Assembly (NCBI GenBank): GCA_025370845.1
Contig: JAMXFF010000017.1
Location: 74,104 to 138,103 of the forward strand
Reading direction: 5' to 3'
DNA from: Laspinema palackyanum D2a
GTDB lineage: Bacteria > Cyanobacteriota > Cyanobacteriia > Cyanobacteriales > Laspinemataceae
Length of the DNA: 64,000 bases
A program made the translations under genes and the position numbers. Shown piece after piece: positions 19,000 through 27,372 of the stretch. Under the pieces are notes generated by a model that searched no databases, had not been told where the DNA came from, and saw only the letters and a list, made by a program, of their open reading frames with translations. The number at the start of each line of letters is the position of its first letter. Positions within the stretch are counted from its first letter, which is position 1.

Positions 19000-19560
19000 A
19001 TGTCAATGTTTGATGACAAAAAACAATTTCACCCCGGTCAGAAGGTCGTCTGTCGCACGGACCCCCAACAGTCCGACTGGTATGAGTGTCAGGTTTTAGA
19101 GATTGCGGAGGTCTGTGAAACCGATGAAGAGTGCTACATTAGGACCACCTGCAACCGAGTTTTAGGGACTGGAGAGATAGAGGCAGTTGGGTCACCGAGT
19201 AAGCGAGGGCATCACCCGAACTCCAAGGCGAATTTGAAGAAAGGGCCCAAGAGTCGCAAAAAAAACCGAGTCCGTAAGTTGTTTTCCCTGGCCCCGGAAA
19301 CGGTGGAATGGTTGCAAGACCAACCGATTCCAGCATCCCAGGCGATCGATAAGTTGGTGGAGTTGGCCCTGGCAACCTCGGCGAGTTGTACAGAACTGCC
19401 CCAGGTGGGGTCTAAGGTGGAAATTTTAGAGGGTCCCAAAGCAGGTCGCATGGGACGGGTCCGCAAAGTAGGGGTCCAGGTGTGGATTGAGGAGCTCCCT
19501 GGCGATCGCCCGGTGGAAATGTTACCCTCTTATCCGCCTTCCAGTTTGAAAGAATGTTAA
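19000..19560 (+). CDS. Hypothetical protein with C-terminal KOW-like segment
   Basis: A 186-residue basic protein. The N-terminal 65 residues (FHPGQKVVCRTDPQQSDWYECQVLEI) look like a small SH3-like barrel. A Lys/Arg-rich linker follows (KGPKSRKKNRVRKLF), suggesting nucleic-acid contact. The C-terminal 45 residues (VGSKVEILEGPKAGRMGRVRKVGVQVWIEEL) match the KOW pattern (V-x-GPxxGxxGxV) found in NusG and ribosomal proteins. A start at ATG 19000 is supported by TTGGAG; a second in-frame ATG lies two codons downstream. I infer an RNA- or ribosome-associated role; no named family is recognised. The REP array starts just after its stop. Confidence 0.75.
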   Translation: MSMFDDKKQFHPGQKVVCRTDPQQSDWYECQVLEIAEVCETDEECYIRTTCNRVLGTGEIEAVGSPSKRGHHPNSKANLKKGPKSRKKNRVRKLFSLAPETVEWLQDQPIPASQAIDKLVELALATSASCTELPQVGSKVEILEGPKAGRMGRVRKVGVQVWIEELPGDRPVEMLPSYPPSSLKEC

Positions 19561-19578
19561 AAAATGATTGGGGTCCCC

Positions 19579-20031
19579 GTTCGTAGTAACGACTTCAGTC
19601 GTTCTTAAATTTACGGGGATAACGAATGAATTCGTTACTACGAACTCAGGTAATTTCCCCGTTTGTAGTAACGACTTCAGTCGTTCTTAATTTACGGGTA
19701 GAACGAATGAATTCGTTACTACGAACTTGGGAAGATAACGAATGAATTCGTTACTACGAACTCAGGTAATTTCCCCGTTTGTAGTAACGACTTCAGTCGT
19801 TCTTAAATTTACGGGTAGAACGAATGAATTCGTTACTACGAACTCAGGTAATTTCCCCGTTTGTAGTAACGACTTCAGTCGTTTTTAATTTACGGGGATA
19901 ACGAATGAATTCGTTACTACGAACATGAGAAGATAACGAATGAATTCGTTACTACGAACTTGGGAAGATAACGAATGAATTCGTTACTACGAACTTGGGA
20001 AGATAACGAATGAATTCGTTACTACGAACTT
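19579..20031. repeat. REP-like hairpin array, about 12 units
   Basis: Units of about 25 bases begin GTTCGTAG or GTTTGTAG and continue into a hairpin with a TTCA loop. Forward units (19579, 19661, 19777, 19859) have stem core CGACTTCAGTCG. Reverse units (ends at 19645, 19726, 19761, 19843, 19924, 19959, 19994, 20030) have core CGAATTCATTCG. Spacers between head-to-head pairs (TTAAATTTACGGG(G/T)A) and between pairs (TCAGGTAATTTCCCC; TGGGAAGAT) are themselves repeated. The array fills the gap between two convergent genes. Confidence 0.92.
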
Positions 20032-20040
20032 TTTCTTGGT

Positions 20041-21201
20041 TTAACTGCGGGCTAGATAGTCATCCAAATTGGGGACCGTGACCCAGGTGCCGGTTTCGTG
20101 GGATTCGTGGGTGAGGTCCATGAGGAGTTGAGAATAGACACCCTCGCGTAAGGAAGGGGCGATCGCCCGTTTTGCTTCAATCCCTCGCACCCAATTATCC
20201 ACCACGCGAATAAAGGGGGCAATGCGTCCGTCTGGGTAGGTTTTAGAAAACTCCAGACGGTTGGGAATCGTCAATTCTGATAACGATTCCCCTGCCGGTG
20301 CACCCCACAATTTAAACCCATGTACATAATCTTTCTGATTGTCACTGCCGAGGACTAAGGTGCCGCGATCGCCATACACTTCCACCCAATGTCCTCGTCC
20401 TTGGTAGGTTGCTGAACTCAAACTGACTTGGATGGGAGTTCCATCAACCAATTCCAACATCAGCAGACAAGTATCATCCGCATCCACAGGTTTCAGTTGT
20501 CCCCCTGCCTTCGGGTCCGGACGTTCGGTGACTGCCGTACTCAGGGAGGCACATAAGCGTTTGATTGGCCCAAATAACCAGGAAATATAATCAAAACAAT
20601 GAGACCCGATCGCCCCTAAAGCACCACCGCCTTGTTGTTTTTGAGAGTACCAATTCCAAGGCCGACTCGCATCAGCGCGAGAGGAGACTAACCAATCAAT
20701 TTTAATTAAACGGTTTTGTCCAGAGTATCCATCATCTAACAATTCTTTAAACCTTTGCCATGCTGGAACAAACCGAAATTCAAAATCCATCGCGGTGACC
20801 ACACCGTTAGCATTAGCAATTCGATAGAGTTCTTTTGCTTCCGATGCCGATAGAGTGGTGGGTTTTTCCAGTAATAAATGCTTGCCCGCTTCTAACAAAG
20901 GTTTTGCCATTTCATAATGCAAGAAAGGGGGGGTAGACAGACTCACGGCCTGAACTTCGGGCATTTTGGCGATATCGGCGATCGCATCGGTTGCCAAGGG
21001 GATATGATGAGTCGCTGCGATCGCCTCCGCCTGATCAATATCCCGATGATAAACGGCGATCGGTTCAGTCTGCGGATATTCTTTCAATCCCGGAATATGC
21101 ACTTTCTGTCCAAACCCCGTCCCCACAATAGCAACACCAATCGGTCCCGGTGCATAATTAGGCCCCGTAGGATAAGAGGAGGCAGTTGATAAGTTGGTCA
21201 T
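20041..21201 (-). CDS. Gfo/Idh/MocA family oxidoreductase
   Basis: A 386-residue NAD(P)-dependent dehydrogenase of the Gfo/Idh/MocA family, whose members oxidise or epimerise sugars and sugar derivatives. The N-terminal Rossmann fold shows IGVAIVGTGFGQKVHIPGL (dinucleotide loop GTGFGQ), then ISLSTPP-like VQAVSLSTPPFLHYEMAKPLLEAGKHLLLEKPTTLSASEA with the family's EKP motif (Lys is the usual catalytic/cofactor residue). The C-terminal half has the mixed-sheet substrate domain (GGGALGAIGSHCFDYISWLFG; the GxxxxxGxHxxD pattern includes the conserved His). The substrate cannot be read from the sequence. The gene starts next to TTGTTG-type short repeats and REP units and has no operon partner. Confidence 0.92.
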   Translation of the reverse strand: MTNLSTASSYPTGPNYAPGPIGVAIVGTGFGQKVHIPGLKEYPQTEPIAVYHRDIDQAEAIAATHHIPLATDAIADIAKMPEVQAVSLSTPPFLHYEMAKPLLEAGKHLLLEKPTTLSASEAKELYRIANANGVVTAMDFEFRFVPAWQRFKELLDDGYSGQNRLIKIDWLVSSRADASRPWNWYSQKQQGGGALGAIGSHCFDYISWLFGPIKRLCASLSTAVTERPDPKAGGQLKPVDADDTCLLMLELVDGTPIQVSLSSATYQGRGHWVEVYGDRGTLVLGSDNQKDYVHGFKLWGAPAGESLSELTIPNRLEFSKTYPDGRIAPFIRVVDNWVRGIEAKRAIAPSLREGVYSQLLMDLTHESHETGTWVTVPNLDDYLARS

Positions 21202-21257
21202 TTGTTGTTTGTCCTTTGTTGTTGGTCATTGGTGAGGAGACGAATGATGGGAGAGGG

Positions 21258-21349
21258 AACGACTGAAGTCATTACTACGAACATAAGAGAACGACTGAAG
21301 TCGTTACTACGAACTAAGAAAGAGAACGACTGAAGTCGTTACTACAAAC
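21258..21349 (-). repeat. Three REP-like units, reverse orientation
   Basis: Three AACGACTGAAGT(C)GTTACTACGAAC units (21258-21282, 21290-21314, 21324-21349) lie between the oxidoreductase start and the gshB end. The first has CAT in place of CGT in one stem arm and the last ends ACAAAC. Confidence 0.9.
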
Positions 21350-21383
21350 ATCTTCCCCATCCTCCCCATCTCCCAATTCTCCC

Positions 21384-22361
21384 CTATCTCTGCGCTACAA
21401 AACTCTCCACCCAGTCAATCACTTGATGCCCTAGGCGTTCATTATTGGGGAGATATTTATCAATTTCTCGAATCCCTGTGGGACTGGTGACATTGACTTC
21501 GGTTAAATAGCCTCCAATCACATCTAGGCCGACGAAATAGAGGCCATCTTCTCGGAGTTTCGGACCGACTTCCGCGCAAATTTGTCGTTCGCGATCGGTG
21601 ATTTCTGTTTTGACGGCGAGACCGCCAACGGCCATATTTCCTCGAAATTCACTCCCACTGGGAACCCGATTAACGGCGCCGATGGGTTCGCCATTGAGGA
21701 GGATAATCCGTTTATCTCCTTGTTTAGCTTCCGGGAGATAGGTTTGGACCATCACGGGTTCTTTGCCTTGTTTGGTACTAATTTCAATCAGGGAATTGAA
21801 GTTTTTATCTTCGGGGTCTAGGAATAAAATGCCTTCCCCAGCTTTTCCCCCTAATGGTTTGAGAACCGCTGCGCCTTTTCGGTCTAAAAAATCGCGAATA
21901 ACGGCTTTACTTTGACTGACGATGGTTTCAGGAATGACCGAGGTAAATTGGAGGGCATACATTTTTTCATTGGCCGATCGCAGTCCGTTTGGGGAGTTGA
22001 CGACGAGGGTTTTATCGGGGTCGATGTAATCGAGAATGTAGGTGGCGTAAAGATAGGGAATGGTAACGGGAGGGTCGGTTCGCATGAAGACGACATCCAT
22101 TGCTTCGAGAGGATGGGAACCGTCCGGTTGGATTTGGTACCAGGGGTTTGCCGCTATCCAGCGATCGCCTGCGCGTTCGATGGGTTTGAGGGTCACTCGG
22201 TCGAGAATTGCCCAAGCTTTGCCATTCACGACGCTGAGTTGATGCGCCTCAGTTATCCAAACCTCATGTCCTTTCGCTTGGGCGGATTCCATCAGCGCGA
22301 CGCTGGTATCGTGGGTGGGATCTAGTTTTTGGATCGGATCGATGATGAAGGCAAATTTCAC
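21384..22361 (-). CDS. gshB: Glutathione synthetase
   Basis: ATP-dependent ligase joining gamma-glutamylcysteine and glycine in the second step of glutathione synthesis, in the cytosol. The 325 residues fit prokaryotic GshB. MKFAFIIDPIQKLDPTHDTSVALM is the typical N-terminus, VFMRTDPPVTIPYLYATYILDYID the substrate-domain motif, and VLKPLGGKAGEGILFLDPEDKNF plus KQGDKRIILLNGEPIGAVNRVP the ATP-grasp lysine and loop. YFVGLDVIGGYLTEVNVTSPTGIREI carries the metal-binding Glu-Asn pair. AAGGGAAG precedes the ATG. grxC lies 257 bases upstream on the same strand, a pairing common in cyanobacteria, though a strong terminator separates them here. Confidence 0.96.
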   Translation of the reverse strand: MKFAFIIDPIQKLDPTHDTSVALMESAQAKGHEVWITEAHQLSVVNGKAWAILDRVTLKPIERAGDRWIAANPWYQIQPDGSHPLEAMDVVFMRTDPPVTIPYLYATYILDYIDPDKTLVVNSPNGLRSANEKMYALQFTSVIPETIVSQSKAVIRDFLDRKGAAVLKPLGGKAGEGILFLDPEDKNFNSLIEISTKQGKEPVMVQTYLPEAKQGDKRIILLNGEPIGAVNRVPSGSEFRGNMAVGGLAVKTEITDRERQICAEVGPKLREDGLYFVGLDVIGGYLTEVNVTSPTGIREIDKYLPNNERLGHQVIDWVESFVAQR

Positions 22362-22430
22362 GTTTACTTCCCTTGTGAATGGTTCCCTGGGTGGAGTTTT
22401 ACCTATCTTATTTAAGCGCTAAATGGGACA

Positions 22431-22467
22431 AAAAAGCGATCGCCCCTGGGAGGCGATCGCTTTTTTT
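22431..22467. terminator. Terminator built from two HIP1 sites
   Basis: AAAAAGCGATCGCC (22431-22444) and GGCGATCGCTTTTT (22452-22465) form a 14-bp stem with a 7-base loop and T runs on both strands. Each arm contains one whole GCGATCGC. It lies between grxC and gshB and would end grxC transcripts. Confidence 0.8.
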
Positions 22468-22617
22468 GAGTGCTATTTCTGCCCCAATCCTCCTAGAGAA
22501 TGGATGCTGCTGTCCATCTTAGGGACAAGAAAGCGGGGTTTGGGCCCCCATTTAGGGGCTTCTGTACAGAAAGGGGGGAAAAGAACCCGGTTGTGTTCCC
22601 TTTGCGGTACCTCTGGA

Positions 22618-22887
22618 CTAAACCGACTCCGGTTGCAGGAGGGGATCTAACTGATTGTTTGCATCGAGGGCGTGCAAATCGTCGCATCCCCCGATATGGC
22701 GATCGTTAATAAAAATCTGAGGCACAGATCGACGCCCATTGGCACGGGTTGCCATCTGATCCCTGGCGTCTTCATCTCCATCGATGCAGTATTCCGCATA
22801 CTCTACACCTTTGCGATCTAACAGCGCTTTCGCCCGCCGACAGAAGGGACAACTACTCCAGGTGTAGATTTCTACGTTAGGTTTCAT
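22618..22887 (-). CDS. grxC: Glutaredoxin 3 family
   Basis: Dithiol glutaredoxin that reduces disulfides and mixed glutathione disulfides. The active site is SSCPFCRRAKALL (CPFC), and the cis-Pro loop is RRSVPQIFINDRHIGGCDDL, with the TVPQIF-type and GGCDD glutathione-binding motifs. I chose Met at 22887 (MKPNVEIYTW), which gives the usual length of about 89 residues; an in-frame start at 22926 would add 13 residues that family members lack. It works with the glutathione made by gshB next door. The extra C-terminal tail LDPLLQPESV is short and ordinary. Confidence 0.94.
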   Translation of the reverse strand: MKPNVEIYTWSSCPFCRRAKALLDRKGVEYAEYCIDGDEDARDQMATRANGRRSVPQIFINDRHIGGCDDLHALDANNQLDPLLQPESV

Positions 22888-23141
22888 AATAGGTTCACAG
22901 GTCTGAGCAATCGAATATTTATTCAATTGTAACGGGACTGCTCGCCTGTGTTAGTTTTCTGACTCGGACTGATTGTTAATTAGGGATTCAATCTGCCAAA
23001 ACTTATCTCAAGAGGACCCCCTTTACGGGGTTCATCCCACCCCTTTTGATCCAAATCCCCTATTTAATTGATTAATAACTAAAAAGAAATTGAAAGGAAA
23101 TTTAATTAAAATTAACGGACTGGGGAGATTTAGAGAAAAAA

Positions 23142-23161
23142 CTCCCCTCGTCGTAGGGGAG
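23142..23161 (-). terminator. Terminator for the PEP-CTERM gene
   Basis: CTCCCCT and AGGGGAG form the arms; on the minus strand the hairpin is followed by six T. It is about 95 bases after the stop. The rest of 22930-23250 shows no gene; a CCCCCTTTACGGGG mini-hairpin lies near 23015. Confidence 0.7.
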
Positions 23162-23256
23162 CGCAAAAGCACCCAGATTGAAATTTATAGAGCTTCAAAC
23201 AGCTCCCCTTATTCACAATTAATGTATTTCTTCATCAGAACTCATGATTCTCGGGT

Positions 23257-24072
23257 TTAAATCTCAGTTTGAATCAGAGTTTGCGGCTTTTTTTTTCCAT
23301 ATTTAAGGGCTCCCAATCCGATCAGTAAGAGCGCTGTAGTAGCTGTAGGTTCTGGAACCTGTTTCGGAGTTTCGGAGGGGATGCCGATATCAATTGTCCC
23401 ACGACCTGTGCCACTAGCGTCGGCAAAAGTCTGTCCCTCAATGCTTTGGTAGCGAACCCCGAAGTTGTTCAGAGCAAAGCTTTGGACTTCACCGGAGAAG
23501 GCTAGAGTAGCCTTGAAGGTTCCGGTCTTGCCGGTTTCGACGCCGCCATTGGCTCCGCCTTGGCACTTGTTCCCATCGGTAAAGCAGACATCAAGCTGTC
23601 CAAACTCATTGGGAAAGTCCCCAGAGCGGTCATTGGTAAATAAACCTTCAACCCGGGTGTTGCCTGTACCACTGGTGTTACCAACGCCCATCAGGGTCAT
23701 CGCGGAACCTAGACTGGTGCCATCCCAATTCCAAACATCAAACCCTAAAGCCGAGGTCCGAGAGGTGATGCCATCGCTGGAGGTGTTCTTGAGGTCCACA
23801 TCAAACATCGCCTCGGTGTAGTCGCGACCGCTGTTAAACCCAAGAAATGTAAAAATCGCTTCCGATGAGAGTCCCGTAACATCTTTTGTGCTTACGTTTC
23901 CGTCAAAGTTAACGGTAAATTCTTTGCCGATGTCGCTTTCAGAAATACCCACGGCTTTACTGCCGTCAAAAAAAGTAAATGCTGAGGCAGATGCGGCGAC
24001 AGTCAAGGAGTAAACCCCTACAGAGCCAATGACTGATAGTCCTAAACTAAGTGGTTTGAGTAATCTAAACAT
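23257..24072 (-). CDS. PEP-CTERM sorting-signal exported protein
   Basis: A 271-residue exported protein from the start at 24072, chosen because AGGAAAAAG precedes it and because MFRLLKPLSLGLSVIGSVGVYSLTVAASASAF is a proper signal peptide; the open frame extends 27 codons upstream with no support. The C-terminus VPEPTATTALLLIGLGALKYGKKKP is a PEP-CTERM signal (PEP motif, hydrophobic segment, basic tail) used by exosortase for sorting. The middle has one Cys pair (DVCFTDGNKCQGGANGG) and beta-rich, Gly-rich sequence, possibly the 'cistern' PEP-CTERM group (uncertain). No exosortase gene is in the window. It may be part of exopolysaccharide or surface matrix (inference from the family). Confidence 0.88.
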   Translation of the reverse strand: MFRLLKPLSLGLSVIGSVGVYSLTVAASASAFTFFDGSKAVGISESDIGKEFTVNFDGNVSTKDVTGLSSEAIFTFLGFNSGRDYTEAMFDVDLKNTSSDGITSRTSALGFDVWNWDGTSLGSAMTLMGVGNTSGTGNTRVEGLFTNDRSGDFPNEFGQLDVCFTDGNKCQGGANGGVETGKTGTFKATLAFSGEVQSFALNNFGVRYQSIEGQTFADASGTGRGTIDIGIPSETPKQVPEPTATTALLLIGLGALKYGKKKPQTLIQTEI

Positions 24073-24414
24073 ATCTTTTTCCTGAATCCTACCAGCATAA
24101 TGGGTGAAATCGAACCGACGGTTGCACTCTTGCTTGGCTGTTCTAGTCAGCATATTTATGCCACCCTATTAGGCAATTGCACTAAGCGACAGAATTGGTT
24201 AATCCCTTGACCTCTTCTAAAGAGTAGGCCAAACTCCCATTTTGCGGAGCGATCGCCGGTACTCCATTCAACTGTATCCATCTAGCCATAGGTCTGTCTA
24301 TAGTTTTCTTCTAGCTTTGTAAAATCTTTATATAAATAAAGATAATGCTAGAATTTTCAGAGAGTTTGGCTCGGCACAAATACAAAGTTTTGATAAAGTC
24401 CGAGATTTTACGGA

Positions 24415-24453
24415 TCAACAAGTCCTCAATAATAATGATTGCGGACTTGTTGA
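24415..24453. repeat. 11-bp inverted repeat downstream of hflX
   Basis: TCAACAAGTCC and GGACTTGTTGA flank a 17-base AT-rich loop, 90 bases past the hflX stop. There is no T run, so a terminator role is uncertain. The remaining 24154-24540 shows no gene. Confidence 0.5.
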
Positions 24454-24540
24454 CTAAGAGTGCTTAACCTATTCTTACCTCATGGAATTGAGATTGTCGT
24501 CAGCAAAATCGCGTAACTTGGGTAAAGATAAATAAAGAGA

Positions 24541-26172
24541 TTACTGAGGGGCCACTGCATAATCGATGAGTTGAGCGAGTCGTTGGCGCAGGGTTTCCAG
24601 TCCGAGACGCTCCCGGGCACAGATAAAGACGGCCAGGGGAAACTCTTCCTTGGCGATCGCCAGGGTCTCTCCATCCACCGCATCAATCTTATTAAAAGCA
24701 ACCAGGGCCGGTCCTGGAGTCACCGGCATTTCCCCCAAAATCTTCATAACAGAGCGAATCTGACTTTGCCATGCCGGATGGGATAAATCCACAACGTGCA
24801 GCAAGGCATCCGCTTCCGTGACTTCTTCTAAAGTGGCGCGGAAGGCATCCATCAAGGAAGGGGGGAGTTCATGAATGAACCCTACCGTGTCGGTGACCAC
24901 GATAGTCTGGGTATCGCCCATGACGGTGGGAATCACTAACCGGCGGGTGGTGGGATCCAAGGTGGCAAACAGTTGATCTGCCGTATAAATTTCCGCGTTG
25001 GTTAAGGCATTGAGCAGAGTAGATTTACCGGCATTGGTATAACCGACGATCGCCACGGAAGGGACATCTTGATGTTGACGTCGCAGACGCATCCGCGATC
25101 GATGAGCTTGCAACTCATTCACTTCCTGTTGCAGACGGGCAATTCGCCGTTGAATGGCGCGGCGTTCGGTTTCCAGTTTGGTTTCTCCAGGGCCTCGGGT
25201 CCCAATTCCACCCCCTAAGCGGGACATCGCTTGACCGCGACCCGTGAGACGGGGGAGCATATATTCCAGTTGAGCTAATTCGACTTGGAGTTTACCGGCC
25301 CCTGATTGGGCGCGTTGGGCAAAAATATCCAGAATCACCTCGGTGCGATCGACCACCCGGACGCCGATTTGGACTTCCAGATTGCGGACTTGTGCCGGAG
25401 AGAGTTCGCGATCGAAGACAATCAGATTGCTGCCGAGGGTTTGTGCGGTGAGGGCGATTTCTTCCACCTTACCCTTTCCGACCACGGTTTGGGGATGGAG
25501 ACGGGGACGTTTCTGGCGCATGGTTTGCAAGACGCTTCCTCCGGCAGTATCGACCAGACGGGCGAGTTCCCTGAGTCCATCTTCAAACTGCTCATCCTTG
25601 AGATTATTAGTCATCACCCCGACTAAGAGGGCGCGATCGTGGTCCGCATCCACATCCCGGGCGATAAATTCGCGCTGGAATTCCGCTTCTAGGCCCTCGA
25701 CGAGTTCTAGGAAGTCCTGTAGGGAGAGAGCATCCAGACTCATCGGGGGGGAAACGGTCCAGGAGGCGATCGGCCCATTCCCCTCCCCCTCTTCCATACC
25801 CGTTTGGGGAATCAAATGTGCTAAATAGGACTGACTCACATAACCCGTGGCCCCACCTCCGCGCCGTTCAAACCCCTCCCCGGTGACATTCAACACGACT
25901 AAAGCATCCAAGCGTTGAATCGCCATTGCCGTCAGAGAAGACTCACTCGGACCCTCCCCCTTCAACTGAGTAGTAATACAGCGAATCCCGCTCAGACGCC
26001 CCTCACCATAGCGGGGTAGTTCCATTGCCGGGATTTGGGTTTGACGCGGTGAACCCACCCCCACCCGAATCACCTGACCCCGACGATTGATATAAACACA
26101 AACCGAATCCTTGATTTCGGTACTAATCGCCCCCAGGCGCTGGGCAAATTCCGAGGTGGTAATCGCATCCAC
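24541..26172 (-). CDS. hflX: GTPase HflX
   Basis: Ribosome-associated GTPase that splits stalled or hibernating ribosomes. The N-terminal half is the HflX-specific domain ([54 protein letters not shown]), followed by the coiled coil ([33 protein letters not shown]) and the G domain: GYTNAGKST (G1), DTVGF (G3), NKID (G4). The frame as drawn starts at a GTG with no Shine-Dalgarno. Reading on upstream, the same frame stays open to 26271 and encodes [23 protein letters not shown], the N-terminus I expect for cyanobacterial HflX, but with no ATG, GTG or TTG. See the finding on a CTG start at 26271. Confidence 0.93.
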   Translation of the reverse strand: MDAITTSEFAQRLGAISTEIKDSVCVYINRRGQVIRVGVGSPRQTQIPAMELPRYGEGRLSGIRCITTQLKGEGPSESSLTAMAIQRLDALVVLNVTGEGFERRGGGATGYVSQSYLAHLIPQTGMEEGEGNGPIASWTVSPPMSLDALSLQDFLELVEGLEAEFQREFIARDVDADHDRALLVGVMTNNLKDEQFEDGLRELARLVDTAGGSVLQTMRQKRPRLHPQTVVGKGKVEEIALTAQTLGSNLIVFDRELSPAQVRNLEVQIGVRVVDRTEVILDIFAQRAQSGAGKLQVELAQLEYMLPRLTGRGQAMSRLGGGIGTRGPGETKLETERRAIQRRIARLQQEVNELQAHRSRMRLRRQHQDVPSVAIVGYTNAGKSTLLNALTNAEIYTADQLFATLDPTTRRLVIPTVMGDTQTIVVTDTVGFIHELPPSLMDAFRATLEEVTEADALLHVVDLSHPAWQSQIRSVMKILGEMPVTPGPALVAFNKIDAVDGETLAIAKEEFPLAVFICARERLGLETLRQRLAQLIDYAVAPQ

Positions 26173-26337
26173 GGGGAGTTTTTGGTGGTACAGGCGGTCA
26201 AGTTGCTTAAGCTGACTGGATTTAAGTCCTTGTAGCTGTCCGTATATCGTTTCGATAGGCGTATTGACCAGGAAACTGGCCCTCCGAACTCTTTATCTCT
26301 TTATTTTATCGTGAGTCAAAGGGATGTTAGAGAGTCA

Positions 26338-26394
26338 GGGGGTTTAGCTGTTTTATAAGGGCGCTGGATGATTGAAGGGGGGAATGGAGAGATG
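26338..26394. repeat. 57-bp dispersed repeat, copy 1
   Basis: The block beginning GGGGGTTTAGCTGTTTTA and ending GGAATGGAGAGA recurs at 27317-27372 with a few changes. The second copy abuts the broken end of the Uma2 remnant. The rest of 26280-26590 holds nothing further that I can support. Confidence 0.8.
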
Positions 26395-26596
26395 GGGATG
26401 GGAGTATGAGAGGCGAGGCGATGGTCAAACATCCTGGGGGTTATTGCCACTTTTAGAGAACCCTATCTTTTAAAATGGATGATTCATGAGAAGTTGAGAT
26501 TTTTTCAGCCCTTTACTGAAACCATTGAACTGCTAAAAATTAATTGATTTTATGTTGATTTTAGGTGTGTATTCGTATTCACGCGATCAATCCCGG

Positions 26597-26881
26597 TTAG
26601 GGATGCCCGTGATAGATTCCTGCACGACTGACGGCATAATCGCTTAGGGTGGGGACATCTGGCCCCAGAGAATCTGTCAATTCATCCGCTAACGGATTGG
26701 CGATCGCCTCAAATTCATCCTTTTGTTGAATGGGGTTCGGTGAGGGTTGTAACAGTGCCTGTACCGTGGGTGCAAAAACCCCAGCCAACAGTTGCTCAAG
26801 GGCGATCGCATCCCCACTCGCGATCCTTTCTCGGCATTTTGCCTCAACTTCTGGGGACAAGTGCAAGGTAATCCTAATCAT
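26597..26881 (-). CDS. Small protein with antitoxin-like N-terminus
   Basis: A 94-residue acidic protein. AGAGGAAA precedes its ATG. The start MIRITLHLSPEVEAKCRERI reads like a ribbon-helix-helix or DUF-type antitoxin strand followed by a helix. The middle is helical (ALEQLLAGVFAPTVQALL) and the C-terminus unstructured (SDYAVSRAGIYHGHP). No toxin gene is adjacent; upstream lies a dead Uma2 gene. Cyanobacteria carry many such short helical proteins next to PIN or Uma2 genes. Function not established, so this is a weak family guess on a probably real gene. Confidence 0.6.
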   Translation of the reverse strand: MIRITLHLSPEVEAKCRERIASGDAIALEQLLAGVFAPTVQALLQPSPNPIQQKDEFEAIANPLADELTDSLGPDVPTLSDYAVSRAGIYHGHP

Positions 26882-27037
26882 CGGCTTTCCTCTAAGATTT
26901 CGGTCTTTCTTGATGTTAAATTGCTCTTGGCTTGAAAGTTAAGTTTTATAGGGTGAGTCAATGTAATGGCTGTTTAGCACTGCTAGATCGCTCATCTTGG
27001 GTAATTGTGATAGGACGGAGGCGATCGCCTTTCTAGT

Positions 27038-27310
27038 TTAACTCCCCCCTTGCGCGATCGGTGCTTCAAATTCTGCCAATGCCTGAGAGGTCCCCACTTA
27101 CCAAAGGCGTTCGACTACCCCAGGAATAATTTCCCAGATCGCCTGATCTAGAAAAATCGGACTATTCTCAGCGGTGACATACTCTCACTCTTGTAATAGA
27201 TAGAGGGTTCCCTGGGAGTGATTATACACTCAAACTTCTCGGCATTCAATCCCTTTATAGGCTTCGGGGGTTGTTTTAGAGGTAACATCGATTTCTATTA
27301 TCAAATCCGA
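27038..27310 (-). pseudogene. Uma2 (DUF820) endonuclease remnant with three nonsense codons
   Basis: On the minus strand one frame reads DLIIEIDVTSKTTPEAYKGI, then CREV*VYNHSQGTLYLLQE*EYVTAENSPIFLD, then EIIPGVVERLW*VGTSQALAEFEAPIA. This is the C-terminal two-thirds of a Uma2 family nuclease, whose PDLVIEID motif holds catalytic acids. Three in-frame stops (TGA, TGA, TAA) sit where family members have Trp (EVW), Gly and Gln. Each is one base from the expected codon. There is no frameshift. The N-terminal part is missing, cut at the 57-bp repeat at 27317. Confidence 0.85.
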
Positions 27311-27316
27311 AAATTA

Positions 27317-27372
27317 GGGGGTTTAGCTGTTTTAAAGGGCGGTGGATGATTCAAGGGGAGAATGGAGAGAGA
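27317..27372. repeat. 57-bp dispersed repeat, copy 2
   Basis: Second copy of the block at 26338-26394, lying directly against the truncated N-terminal end of the Uma2 remnant. The region 27373-27880 has no convincing gene; it holds a palindrome GACAAAAGCTACAGCTTTTG (about 27651-27672) and a GGACTTCAGTCC hairpin (about 27814). Confidence 0.75.

Noticed and set aside
19579..20031. CRISPR-like array
   Set aside because: Repeats are in both orientations, spacers are themselves repeats of constant sequence, and no cas genes are near; it is a REP/BIME array.
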